Source of the DNA: Bacteroidales bacterium
GTDB lineage: Bacteria; Bacteroidota; Bacteroidia; Bacteroidales; UBA4181
NCBI GenBank assembly: GCA_031260845.1
Contig: JAISKR010000132.1
Span: 1 to 9,168, forward strand
Direction of reading: 5' to 3'
Length of the DNA: 9,168 nucleotides
The notes under the pieces were generated by a model. The model was not told where the DNA came from. It saw only the letters and a program-made list of their open reading frames with translations, and did no database searches. Below, in pieces: positions 1 through 6,617 of the stretch (position 1 is the first letter of the stretch; every line of letters begins with the position of its first letter). A program made the position numbers and the translations under genes.

Positions 1-1573
1 CCATGTCGCCGGTTTGTGCCTGTTGCTGCACGATGTTGCGCAGTTGTGCCTGAAAAGCCCCCGCCACCTTTTGTATCTCGAATGAATGTTGCAACATTTG
101 CTTCACCAATGCCCGTGCCGGCTGAAAATCGTCTGACGCCTTGTCTTCGAGCAGTTTATCGAATTTACGGGCTGTCATTATCAAAGCATCGCAATCGAAG
201 TAGCGCAGCAGTCTTGCAGCCCAGAAACGCCGTTTTTCCTCTTCAAATATGTTTTGCAGTTCGGTCGGCTCTTTTTCCGTTTTGGCAAAACTGATTGCCT
301 GCTCGTCTGTCCATACGCCTGCCTGTGCGATGGGCGACAGAAGCACGATGCCTTCCAAGGATGTGCAGCGGCTCAGGGCAACATACGCCTGCCCCGCAGC
401 AAAAGCGCCGCCGGTGTCGATGATTGCTCGCTCAAAAGTCAGCCCTTGGCTCTTGTGAATGGTGATTGCCCACGCCAAGCGGACAGGATATTGCCTGAAC
501 GCCCCTAATTCTTCCTCTTCTATTTCGCCTGTTTTCCCGTTCAGGCTGTATCGCACGTTTTTCCATTCGTTCTGCTCTATCTTGATGATGTCGCCCGAAC
601 CATCCAAGCGCACTTTGACGTCGTTGGCTTGCAGCGCCACAATCACGCCAAGTTTTCCGTTGTAATACCGTTTTTCCTCGCCTGCATCGTTTTTGATAAA
701 CATGATTTGGGCGCCTTCTTTCAGTGTAAGCGTCATGTCAGTGGGCAGGGCGTAATCGGGAAATTCGCCCTCAATCGTGCCGGTGAAACTGTGCATTTGA
801 GCGGTCAGGTTGCCCAATTCGCGGGTATTGATGGCGTCTGCCTTTGCGTTGTGGGTGGTGAGGGTGATGTATTTTTCGCCGGAAGGTGCTCTGAAATCAC
901 GCCGATAGCGGCTGTTCAGTTGGTCTAAATCGTTGCGTGTCAATTCGTTGTTGCGCACATGGTTGAGCAGGTCAACAAACGATTGTTCCCGCTGTCGATA
1001 CACCTTTTTCAGTTCGAGATACACCGGCGAGTTGCGCTGTACCACCTTGGCGTGAAAAAAGAACGGCGACGGATAGTAATCTTTGAGAATCTGCCATTCG
1101 TCATCCTTCACCACCGGCGGCAACTGGAAAAGGTCGCCGATGTAGAGCGCCTGTACGCCGCCAAACGGCTTGTCGCTGCGGCGAATACGGCGCAGTGTGG
1201 CGTCTATGGAATCCAACGTGTCGGCACGCAGCATACTCACCTCGTCGATAATCAGCAGTTCCAACTGCCGCAACATGGCTAACTTTTGCGCCGACATTCT
1301 GAACCGCTCTTTGGCGTTGCGATATTCCATGCCCGGCACAAAAGGCTCAAACGGCAACTGGAACAGCGAATGCAGCGTGACGCCGCCGGCATTGATGGCA
1401 GCCACCCCTGTGGACGCCGCCACGATGCAATTTTTGTGGGTGGCATAGCGGATATGCTTCAAAAAGGTGGTTTTTCCCGTGCCGGCTTTTCCGGTAAGGA
1501 AAATATGTCGCGAAGTTTGGTTGACAAAATCCGTGGCAAGTTGGAAAACAGAGTTATTGCTGTCAGGCGTCAT
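1..1573 (-). CDS. PIF1/RecD-like superfamily 1 DNA helicase, 3' end outside window (partial)
   Basis: ATP-driven DNA helicase of the PIF1/RecD2-like SF1B group, expected in the cytoplasm in repair or replication. The minus-strand frame is open from ATG at 1573 to the left edge, giving 524 residues without a stop. Motifs in order: Walker A GKAGTGKTT (28-36), motif Ia-like STGVAAINAGG (54-64), Walker B LLIIDEVSM (106-114, Asp110/Glu111), motif III GDLFQLPPV (146-154), the UvrD_C_2-type motif AITIHKSQG (369-377) and motif VI YVALSRC (397-403, Arg402). After motif VI, about 120 charged, probably helical residues follow. Family members in Bacteroidota often carry a further C-terminal helix-turn-helix region, which would lie off the window. 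The start is supported by Walker A only 27 residues downstream and by a TATCTTTG box 18 bases upstream. It diverges from recQ. Helicase identity is secure; the precise role (PIF1-like or RecD2-like) is inferred. Plus-strand open frames here are antisense shadows. Confidence 0.93.
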   Translation of the reverse strand, partial: MTPDSNNSVFQLATDFVNQTSRHIFLTGKAGTGKTTFLKHIRYATHKNCIVAASTGVAAINAGGVTLHSLFQLPFEPFVPGMEYRNAKERFRMSAQKLAMLRQLELLIIDEVSMLRADTLDSIDATLRRIRRSDKPFGGVQALYIGDLFQLPPVVKDDEWQILKDYYPSPFFFHAKVVQRNSPVYLELKKVYRQREQSFVDLLNHVRNNELTRNDLDQLNSRYRRDFRAPSGEKYITLTTHNAKADAINTRELGNLTAQMHSFTGTIEGEFPDYALPTDMTLTLKEGAQIMFIKNDAGEEKRYYNGKLGVIVALQANDVKVRLDGSGDIIKIEQNEWKNVRYSLNGKTGEIEEEELGAFRQYPVRLAWAITIHKSQGLTFERAIIDTGGAFAAGQAYVALSRCTSLEGIVLLSPIAQAGVWTDEQAISFAKTEKEPTELQNIFEEEKRRFWAARLLRYFDCDALIMTARKFDKLLEDKASDDFQPARALVKQMLQHSFEIQKVAGAFQAQLRNIVQQQAQTGDM

Positions 1574-1591
1574 TTAATCAATTTTTTCAGC

Positions 1592-1599
1592 CAAAGATA
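1592..1599 (-). promoter_or_regulatory. -7 promoter box of the PIF1-like helicase gene
   Basis: Read on the minus strand this is TATCTTTG, an exact match to the Bacteroidota -7 consensus TAnnTTTG. Its downstream edge is 18 bases from the ATG at 1573, so transcription would begin roughly 12-14 bases ahead of the start codon. I see no convincing TTTG-type -33 element at the usual distance, so the call rests on the -7 box and its position. Confidence 0.55.
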
Positions 1600-1618
1600 C
1601 AAGAAATTTTTGAAATGA

Positions 1619-1650
1619 CTTGTTTTTTTGAAAAGATATATGTACATTTG
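1619..1650 (+). promoter_or_regulatory. recQ promoter (-33-like CTTG and -7 TACATTTG)
   Basis: TACATTTG at 1643-1650 matches the TAnnTTTG -7 consensus of Bacteroidota. A CTTG at 1619-1622 sits 20 bases ahead of it, a spacing that suits the -33 element. The -7 box ends four bases before the ATG at 1655, so the inferred transcription start falls on or beside that start codon. This implies a leaderless or near-leaderless mRNA and argues against in-frame ATGs at 1628 and 1640, which would lie inside or upstream of the promoter. Confidence 0.55.
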
Positions 1651-1654
1651 CAGA

Positions 1655-3520
1655 ATGTACGATATTCATGCCATACTGAAACAGCATTGGGGTTACGACA
1701 CGTTTCGCCCCATGCAGGAAGAGATTATCCGCTCGGCGCTTGAAGGTCGCGACACATTGGCGCTGATGCCTACCGGCGGCGGCAAATCCATCACCTTTCA
1801 GGTGCCTGCCATGGCGATGGACGGTATCTGCATAGTAGTCACGCCCTTGATAGCCTTGATGAAAGACCAGGTAGAGAACCTCAAAAAAAATCGCATCAAG
1901 GCAGTGGCTATTTTTTCGGGACTCACCGCCCGCGAAATGGATATTGAGTTAAACAATTGTGTTTTTGGCGGTTACAAATTTATGTACGTTTCGCCCGAAC
2001 GTTTGGGTACGGATATATTCCAAACTCGCGTCAAGCAGATGAAGGTGAATCTGTTGGTGGTGGATGAGGCGCACTGTATTTCGCAGTGGGGCTACGATTT
2101 TCGCCCTTCGTATTTGGAAATAGCCGATTTACGCGATATTCTGCCGCCGGAAGTGCCGGTATTGGCAGTTACGGCAACGGCAACCGCCAAGGTGGTGGAT
2201 GACATACAGGCGAAACTTCATTTCAGAAAGCCAAATGTGCTGAAAACGAGTTTTGAACGCAAAAATTTAGTCTATTTGGTGAGGCAGACAGAGGATAAGA
2301 TGCATTATTTGCTGAAAACCCTGCAACGATTCCCCGGAAGCGGCATCATTTACGCCCGAAACCGTAGAAAAACCGCTGATGTAGCCAAATTTCTGCAAGA
2401 AAACGGGATAAGTGCAGATTTTTATCATGCAGGCTTGAATACGGAAGTGCGCTCGGAAAAGCAGGACAGGTGGAAAGAGGGGCTTTGCCGCATCATCGTG
2501 GCTACCAACGCTTTCGGCATGGGCATTGACAAGCCCGACGTGCGTTTCGTCATTCATATTGACCCGCCCGACACCTTGGAAGCCTATTTTCAGGAAGCAG
2601 GACGGGCAGGACGCGACCTGCAAAAGTCGTATGCCGTGCTGCTGTACGAAAAAGCCGACGAAAACAAACTCAATCAGCGGTTGCGCGTCAGTTTTCCCGA
2701 ACCTGACGCCATCCGCCGCGTATATCAGGCTTTGGGCAATTTTTTGCAAGTGCCCATCGGCGGCGGACGTGATATACCGCTTGATTTTTCGCTGGAAAAA
2801 TTTTCAGCCGTTTTCCGTTTTGAACAACTGAGCGTTCATCATGCCCTGAAACTCATTGAACGCGAGGGATATATTCAATATGTTGAAGACCCTAAAATGG
2901 CGGCTAAGGTGATTTTCCTCGTGCAGCGGGATGATTTGTACAAATTTCAGGTGGCAAACGAGGCTTTCGACCGGTTCATTAAAATATTGCTGCGTTCCTA
3001 TTCGGGATTTTTTTCCGAATATGTCGGCATTAGCGAAGAATTGCTGGCACGTCACGCAAAAGTGACCGTTGATGTGATTTACGACTTTCTCAAAAAATTG
3101 GACAAAATGAAAATCATTGATTATATCCCGCGAAGGAAACAGTCGCTGATTACCTACACCCGTGAAAGGATTGACGATAAATATCTTAACATTTCCACCG
3201 CCAATTATAAAGTCCGAAAGGACATTATGCAGACCAATTTGGCGGCGGTGATGCATTATGCCAATGAGAAGGAACGTTGCCGAAGCGTCATGCTGCTGGA
3301 ATATTTCGGCGAGAAAAACCTGCGCCCTTGCGGGCAATGCGATTACTGCATACGACAAAAAGAGCAGGAAATCACCGATGCAGACTGGGCGCGTGTGGAA
3401 AACGCTTTGCAGGAAGGGCAAACAGCCAATGTGGAACAAATGGGAAAGCATTTGGGAATGAAAGAACATAAAATTATTGAAATGCTGCGTATAATGCGGG
3501 ATAGCGGAAAAATAACTTAA
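1655..3520 (+). CDS. recQ: RecQ-family ATP-dependent DNA helicase
   Basis: 3'-5' DNA helicase of superfamily 2, acting in recombination and repair of stalled or broken replication forks. The 621-residue protein from ATG 1655 shows motif 0 (WGYDTFRPMQ, 12-21), Walker A TGGGKS (40-45), DEAH (137-140) followed by the aromatic-rich RecQ loop CISQWGYDFRPS (141-152), motif III AVTATAT (171-177), motif V ATNAFGMGIDKPDV (283-296) and motif VI QEAGRAGRD (313-321). A C4 zinc site is formed by Cys542, Cys559, Cys562 and Cys565. In E. coli RecQ the zinc cysteines follow motif VI by about 50-60 residues; here the gap is about 220 residues, filled by winged-helix-like sequence. Only about 56 residues follow the zinc site, ending in an HTH-like segment, and no HRDC domain is recognisable. 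I chose 1655 over ATG 1628 because the protein then begins like other RecQs and the promoter box lies just upstream. It diverges from the PIF1-like gene. Family assignment is secure; it may be a second RecQ paralogue rather than the canonical one. Confidence 0.95.
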   Translation: MYDIHAILKQHWGYDTFRPMQEEIIRSALEGRDTLALMPTGGGKSITFQVPAMAMDGICIVVTPLIALMKDQVENLKKNRIKAVAIFSGLTAREMDIELNNCVFGGYKFMYVSPERLGTDIFQTRVKQMKVNLLVVDEAHCISQWGYDFRPSYLEIADLRDILPPEVPVLAVTATATAKVVDDIQAKLHFRKPNVLKTSFERKNLVYLVRQTEDKMHYLLKTLQRFPGSGIIYARNRRKTADVAKFLQENGISADFYHAGLNTEVRSEKQDRWKEGLCRIIVATNAFGMGIDKPDVRFVIHIDPPDTLEAYFQEAGRAGRDLQKSYAVLLYEKADENKLNQRLRVSFPEPDAIRRVYQALGNFLQVPIGGGRDIPLDFSLEKFSAVFRFEQLSVHHALKLIEREGYIQYVEDPKMAAKVIFLVQRDDLYKFQVANEAFDRFIKILLRSYSGFFSEYVGISEELLARHAKVTVDVIYDFLKKLDKMKIIDYIPRRKQSLITYTRERIDDKYLNISTANYKVRKDIMQTNLAAVMHYANEKERCRSVMLLEYFGEKNLRPCGQCDYCIRQKEQEITDADWARVENALQEGQTANVEQMGKHLGMKEHKIIEMLRIMRDSGKIT

Positions 3521-3559
3521 ATTTTCATAATTTATTTAGATTTTTTCAGGAATATTCAC

Positions 3560-3567
3560 TATTTTTG
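3560..3567 (+). promoter_or_regulatory. -7 promoter box upstream of hexokinase
   Basis: TATTTTTG matches the TAnnTTTG consensus and lies 36 bases before the ATG at 3604, in the 83-bp gap after recQ. That would give a 5' leader of about 30 bases. A -33 element is weak: only a TTTAG-like stretch near 3535-3539 sits at the right distance. The leader is A/T-rich with no Shine-Dalgarno sequence, as is usual for this phylum. Confidence 0.5.
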
Positions 3568-3603
3568 TGAGCGAAAAATTAAAATTATCAGTTAACCTAT
3601 TTT

Positions 3604-4812
3604 ATGGCAAATAATATTTCAAAACTCGACACGCCGCAATTAAAAGATATAGCGTTGTCACTTCAAAACAAAGTAGAAAACGGTCTGAGTGCAGAAAACT
3701 CGGAAGTTCAATGTATCCCGACTTTCATCACCCCGAAAACGACCGGTATTTCAGGTAAAGCCGTTGTTTTAGACCTCGGCGGCACCAATTACCGTGTAGC
3801 AAAAGTTGATTTTTCGGGCAAGGAACCTGTTATCCATCCCGACAACGGTTGGAAGATAGACCTTCAAGTGATGAAAACACCCGGTTTCACAGAGGATGAT
3901 TTGTTCCGCGAACAGGCAGACCCAATCGGCGAAATCAAGATTGAGGAAAGCCTGCCCATCGGCTATTGCTTCTCGTATCCGGCAGAATCCTTGCCCAACG
4001 GCGATGCAAAATTGCTGCGCTGGACAAAAGGCGTCAATATCAAAGAGATGATAGGCAAACCTATCGGACAACCTTTTGTTGAGTATCTGAACAGCAAGAA
4101 AGGCGGCAAATTCACGGGTGTGAAGGTCATTAACGACACGGTTGCCAGCCTGTTTGCAGGTCTTACCAAAAGCGGCTACGATGCGTATATCGGACTGATT
4201 GTGGGAACGGGCACCAATATGGCTACTTTCATCCGCGCCGACAAAATCAAAAAGTTGAATCCCGCGCTGAAAGTGGAAGGATTGATTCCGGTCAATCTCG
4301 AATCGGGCAATTTCAATCCGCCCCATCTGACGGAAGTGGATGACGTGGTGGACAAAAATTCGGATAATGCAGGCGCACAGCGCTTCGAGAAAGCCGTATC
4401 GGGTATGTATCTGGGCGAAATCCTGAAAAGCGCGTTCCCGACCGATAAATTTGAAGCCAAGTTTGACGCTCAGAAATTGACCACCATCCTGAGTTATCCC
4501 GACATTTACAAAGACGAGTATGTGGACGCCGCCCGCAATATCTACGAAAGGTCGGCTCAACTCGTTGCCGCCTCGCTGGCAGGACTGATAGAGGTGTTGG
4601 TGGCACACGACCCGTCTGTCAAAAAAGTGCGTCTGACGGCAGAGGGCAGCCTCTTTTGGAGCAAAAACAAAAATGGCAAGAGTTACGTGGAAATAGTATC
4701 CGGCGTGCTTGACTTGCTGTTAGCCGAATTGGGACACAAAGACGTTCATGTGGACATTACCCAGATGGAAAATGCCAATTTGATTGGAACAGCCATTGCA
4801 GCCCTTTCGTAA
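3604..4812 (+). CDS. Hexokinase (eukaryote-type hexokinase family)
   Basis: Phosphorylates glucose, and probably other hexoses, with ATP as the first step of cytoplasmic sugar use. The 402-residue protein has the actin-like ATPase hexokinase signatures in order: phosphate-1 loop LDLGGTNYRVA (56-66), sugar-binding GYCFSYPAE (120-128), TKG (141-143), INDTVASL with the expected catalytic base Asp178 (176-183), phosphate-2 loop GTGTN (201-205), sugar-binding Glu233 in NLESGNF, a second acidic position near Glu262, and the C-terminal nucleotide-site motif TAEGSLF (345-351). This is the Hexokinase_1/Hexokinase_2 fold family found in eukaryotes, not the ROK glucokinase family. A Bacteroides fragilis enzyme of broad specificity called HexA is, as I recall, of this kind and a likely relative. 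The length suits a single-domain enzyme of about 45 kDa. A promoter box precedes it and a strong hairpin terminator follows, so it is probably a one-gene transcript. Substrate range cannot be read from sequence alone. Confidence 0.95.
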   Translation: MANNISKLDTPQLKDIALSLQNKVENGLSAENSEVQCIPTFITPKTTGISGKAVVLDLGGTNYRVAKVDFSGKEPVIHPDNGWKIDLQVMKTPGFTEDDLFREQADPIGEIKIEESLPIGYCFSYPAESLPNGDAKLLRWTKGVNIKEMIGKPIGQPFVEYLNSKKGGKFTGVKVINDTVASLFAGLTKSGYDAYIGLIVGTGTNMATFIRADKIKKLNPALKVEGLIPVNLESGNFNPPHLTEVDDVVDKNSDNAGAQRFEKAVSGMYLGEILKSAFPTDKFEAKFDAQKLTTILSYPDIYKDEYVDAARNIYERSAQLVAASLAGLIEVLVAHDPSVKKVRLTAEGSLFWSKNKNGKSYVEIVSGVLDLLLAELGHKDVHVDITQMENANLIGTAIAALS

Positions 4813-4833
4813 CATGAAATTTCTTGAACAATT

Positions 4834-4866
4834 AAAAAAGGGGGCATTGAAAATGTCCTCTTTTTT
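4834..4866 (+). terminator. Intrinsic terminator after hexokinase
   Basis: Positions 4834-4848 pair with 4852-4866 around a 3-base GAA loop. The stem is 15 base pairs: six A-T pairs at the base, then a G/C-rich core with two G-T wobbles (4841/4859 and 4844/4856) and three A/T pairs at the top. The run of six Ts closes the 3' side, giving the classic hairpin plus T-tract. Because the stem base is A6/T6, the inverted repeat could also act on transcripts from the opposite strand. It lies 22 bases past the hexokinase stop codon. Confidence 0.85.
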
Positions 4867-4889
4867 ATTATTTGTGTCACTTACGGCAC

Positions 4890-4897
4890 AATATTTG
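4890..4897 (+). promoter_or_regulatory. Possible weak -7 promoter box for the TPR-aldolase-peptidase cluster
   Basis: AATATTTG resembles TAnnTTTG but has A in place of the first T. It ends four bases before the ATG at 4902, the same geometry as the box ahead of recQ. A TTTG at 4871-4874 is a possible -33 element, though its 15-base spacing is short. The upstream terminator implies that a promoter is needed near here. Confidence 0.35.
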
Positions 4898-4901
4898 CGT
4901 A

Positions 4902-6599
4902 ATGTTATTAAAGTTTAGTGACTTGCATTTGGGATTAAAACATATCATTTGTGTATTTCTGTTTTGTCTGGCGACCATTATTGCTCAGGCACAGGAAGTT
5001 AATGATATAATTCAACAGGCTGATTCGCTGTCGAATCAACCCGAAAAGGCGTTGGCGCTACTCAACAAGGCTATTGAAACGAATCCCGAATCGGAAGAAT
5101 TGCTGAAAGTGCGGGCAGAAACCTATTCCCACCTCAAACAATACGGCAAAGCGGCGGATGACTATCGCCAAATGACGAAACTTGCGCCGGATGAGGAAAT
5201 GTACTGGTATCAATTAGGTCGAAATCAGTACGAAGACAAGCAATACGCAGAGGCTATTCCGAGTTTGGAACGCGCTATAAAACTCAATGCCCAATATTTG
5301 CCGGCTTATCATATCAAAATACAGGTGCTGTTGGCGCTGAACAAGCCTGACGAGGCGCTGAAAACAAGCAATTCCACTTTACAGATAGGCGAAACGGCGA
5401 TGAACTATTTTCTGCAAGGCGAGGTGAACAAGCGGCTGAACGCCCGTCAACAAGCAGAGTGGGCTTATACGAAAGCCACCAAATTGGACAAAGGATTTAT
5501 GGAAGCCTTCATTGCACTGAGCAATCTGTCGGCAGACATGAACAAAACGCAAGACGCTTTGGAAAACGCAGATGCGGCGCTGGCAATCAATCCCGAATCT
5601 GCCGATGCGATGCTTGCCCGAAGTCGTGGGTTGATGCTCAACAAACAATACACTGACGCCATTGACGACGCCACCGACGTCATCAAAAAGAACCCGGACA
5701 ATGTGCAGGCGCACTACTGGCGAGGACTTTATTACCGCGAAGTCAACAAAAATCAAGAGGCTTTGAAGGATTTTGAATGGGTGTTGAAAGCGGAACCGTC
5801 TAATTGGCGGGCTGTGGCAGGCAGAGCCGACAGTTATGTCGGAATAGGAAATAAAGATAAAGCGGTGGCGGAATATAAGAAATTGCTGGCAGATGCGGCA
5901 ACATCTGCCGATAAAGACGCCATCACACAGTTGGCAAATGAGCGAATATTTGAACTGAACCGCGAAAATCACGCGCCTCAGTTAGTGATTGCAGGCGTTT
6001 CAACGGAAAATTTTGATATGGTGGTGCCCGATACCTTGGCAATCCTCACACTGAAAGGGAAAATCACAGACGAAAGTCCCATCGGCAAATTGTTAATCAA
6101 CAACAAAGAGGTGACATTCAAAGCGATAGACGACGGATATGAATTTACCGCGAATGTGAATTTAGCCAATGCGAAAGAAATACAGTTGGAAGTGTCTGAC
6201 GTGTATAACAATATCAACAAATTATCCTATCAATTGGTGAAATCCGAAACCGGCAAGCCGGAAATCACGATTTTCACACCCAAATCTGATGAAAAAGGCG
6301 TGATTGTAATTACCGGCGACAATTCGTCCACCTTGTATATCGAAGGCAAAATTACCGATGCAAGCAATATTGTTTCCATTGAAATTGACGGGAAAGCGAT
6401 TGATTTCGACCATGACAGCCTTAATCCCGCTTTTTCGTCAACGATAGATATTAGCAACAAAACGACAATATCCATTGAGGCTACCGACCAATACGGTAAT
6501 ACCGCCGAACATATTTTCACGATTGAAAAAATCACTTCGGAATTGGACAGCACCAATGTGGCAACGCAGCAATCATCACAAAATGTATCCATTTTATAA
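4902..6599 (+). CDS. Exported TPR protein with two C-terminal Ig-like domains
   Basis: Function unknown; the architecture suggests a protein-protein interaction scaffold outside the cytoplasm. The 565-residue product begins with a signal peptide (1-30: hydrophobic core about 14-28, cleavage site AQA then QE). Roughly eight TPR units follow at about 47-335, with typical A-Y-G-A-P spacing, e.g. repeats ending KLAPDE, AINPES, KKNPDN and KAEPSN. Two Ig-like beta-rich domains come next (about 358-448 and 451-545). They share the phrase GKITD at 386-390 and 482-486, 96 residues apart, which suggests internal duplication. The second ends with ATDQYGNTA (527-535), typical of bacterial Ig/glucodextranase-B-like domains. 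The last 20 residues are Ser/Thr/Gln-rich; no T9SS-type sorting domain or later membrane anchor is seen. ATG 4902 is preferred over an upstream in-frame TTG at 4872 because it starts directly before the signal peptide. It leads a cluster, 18 bp before the aldolase-like gene. TPR plus Ig-like regions sometimes precede caspase-like domains in this phylum; none is present here. Confidence 0.85.
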   Translation: MLLKFSDLHLGLKHIICVFLFCLATIIAQAQEVNDIIQQADSLSNQPEKALALLNKAIETNPESEELLKVRAETYSHLKQYGKAADDYRQMTKLAPDEEMYWYQLGRNQYEDKQYAEAIPSLERAIKLNAQYLPAYHIKIQVLLALNKPDEALKTSNSTLQIGETAMNYFLQGEVNKRLNARQQAEWAYTKATKLDKGFMEAFIALSNLSADMNKTQDALENADAALAINPESADAMLARSRGLMLNKQYTDAIDDATDVIKKNPDNVQAHYWRGLYYREVNKNQEALKDFEWVLKAEPSNWRAVAGRADSYVGIGNKDKAVAEYKKLLADAATSADKDAITQLANERIFELNRENHAPQLVIAGVSTENFDMVVPDTLAILTLKGKITDESPIGKLLINNKEVTFKAIDDGYEFTANVNLANAKEIQLEVSDVYNNINKLSYQLVKSETGKPEITIFTPKSDEKGVIVITGDNSSTLYIEGKITDASNIVSIEIDGKAIDFDHDSLNPAFSSTIDISNKTTISIEATDQYGNTAEHIFTIEKITSELDSTNVATQQSSQNVSIL

Positions 6600-6617
6600 A
6601 AATAAAAATATTTCATT

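Noticed and set aside
16..1618. A series of overlapping plus-strand open frames of 60-110 codons across the left end
   Set aside because: They are antisense to a continuous 524-codon minus-strand frame with a complete set of SF1 helicase motifs, and none shows recognisable protein features.
1628..1654. Upstream in-frame ATG starts for recQ at 1628 and 1640
   Set aside because: They add residues not typical of RecQ and would put the TACATTTG promoter box inside the coding region; ATG 1655 is preferred.
2804..3469. Minus-strand open frame of 221 codons
   Set aside because: Antisense to recQ, with no recognisable motif and no promoter or start context; treated as a shadow.
3521..3603. Possible terminator after recQ
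   Set aside because: The gap is A/T-rich, but I found no stem longer than a few base pairs followed by a T-tract.
3769..4608. Minus-strand open frame of 279 codons
   Set aside because: It lies wholly antisense to the hexokinase gene, whose catalytic motifs are intact; the composition is Cys/His/Phe-rich shadow sequence with no domain.
4872..4901. TTG at 4872 as start of the TPR protein
   Set aside because: It would place ten extra residues, including Cys and His, ahead of the signal peptide and begins just after the terminator T-tract; ATG 4902 is the better start.
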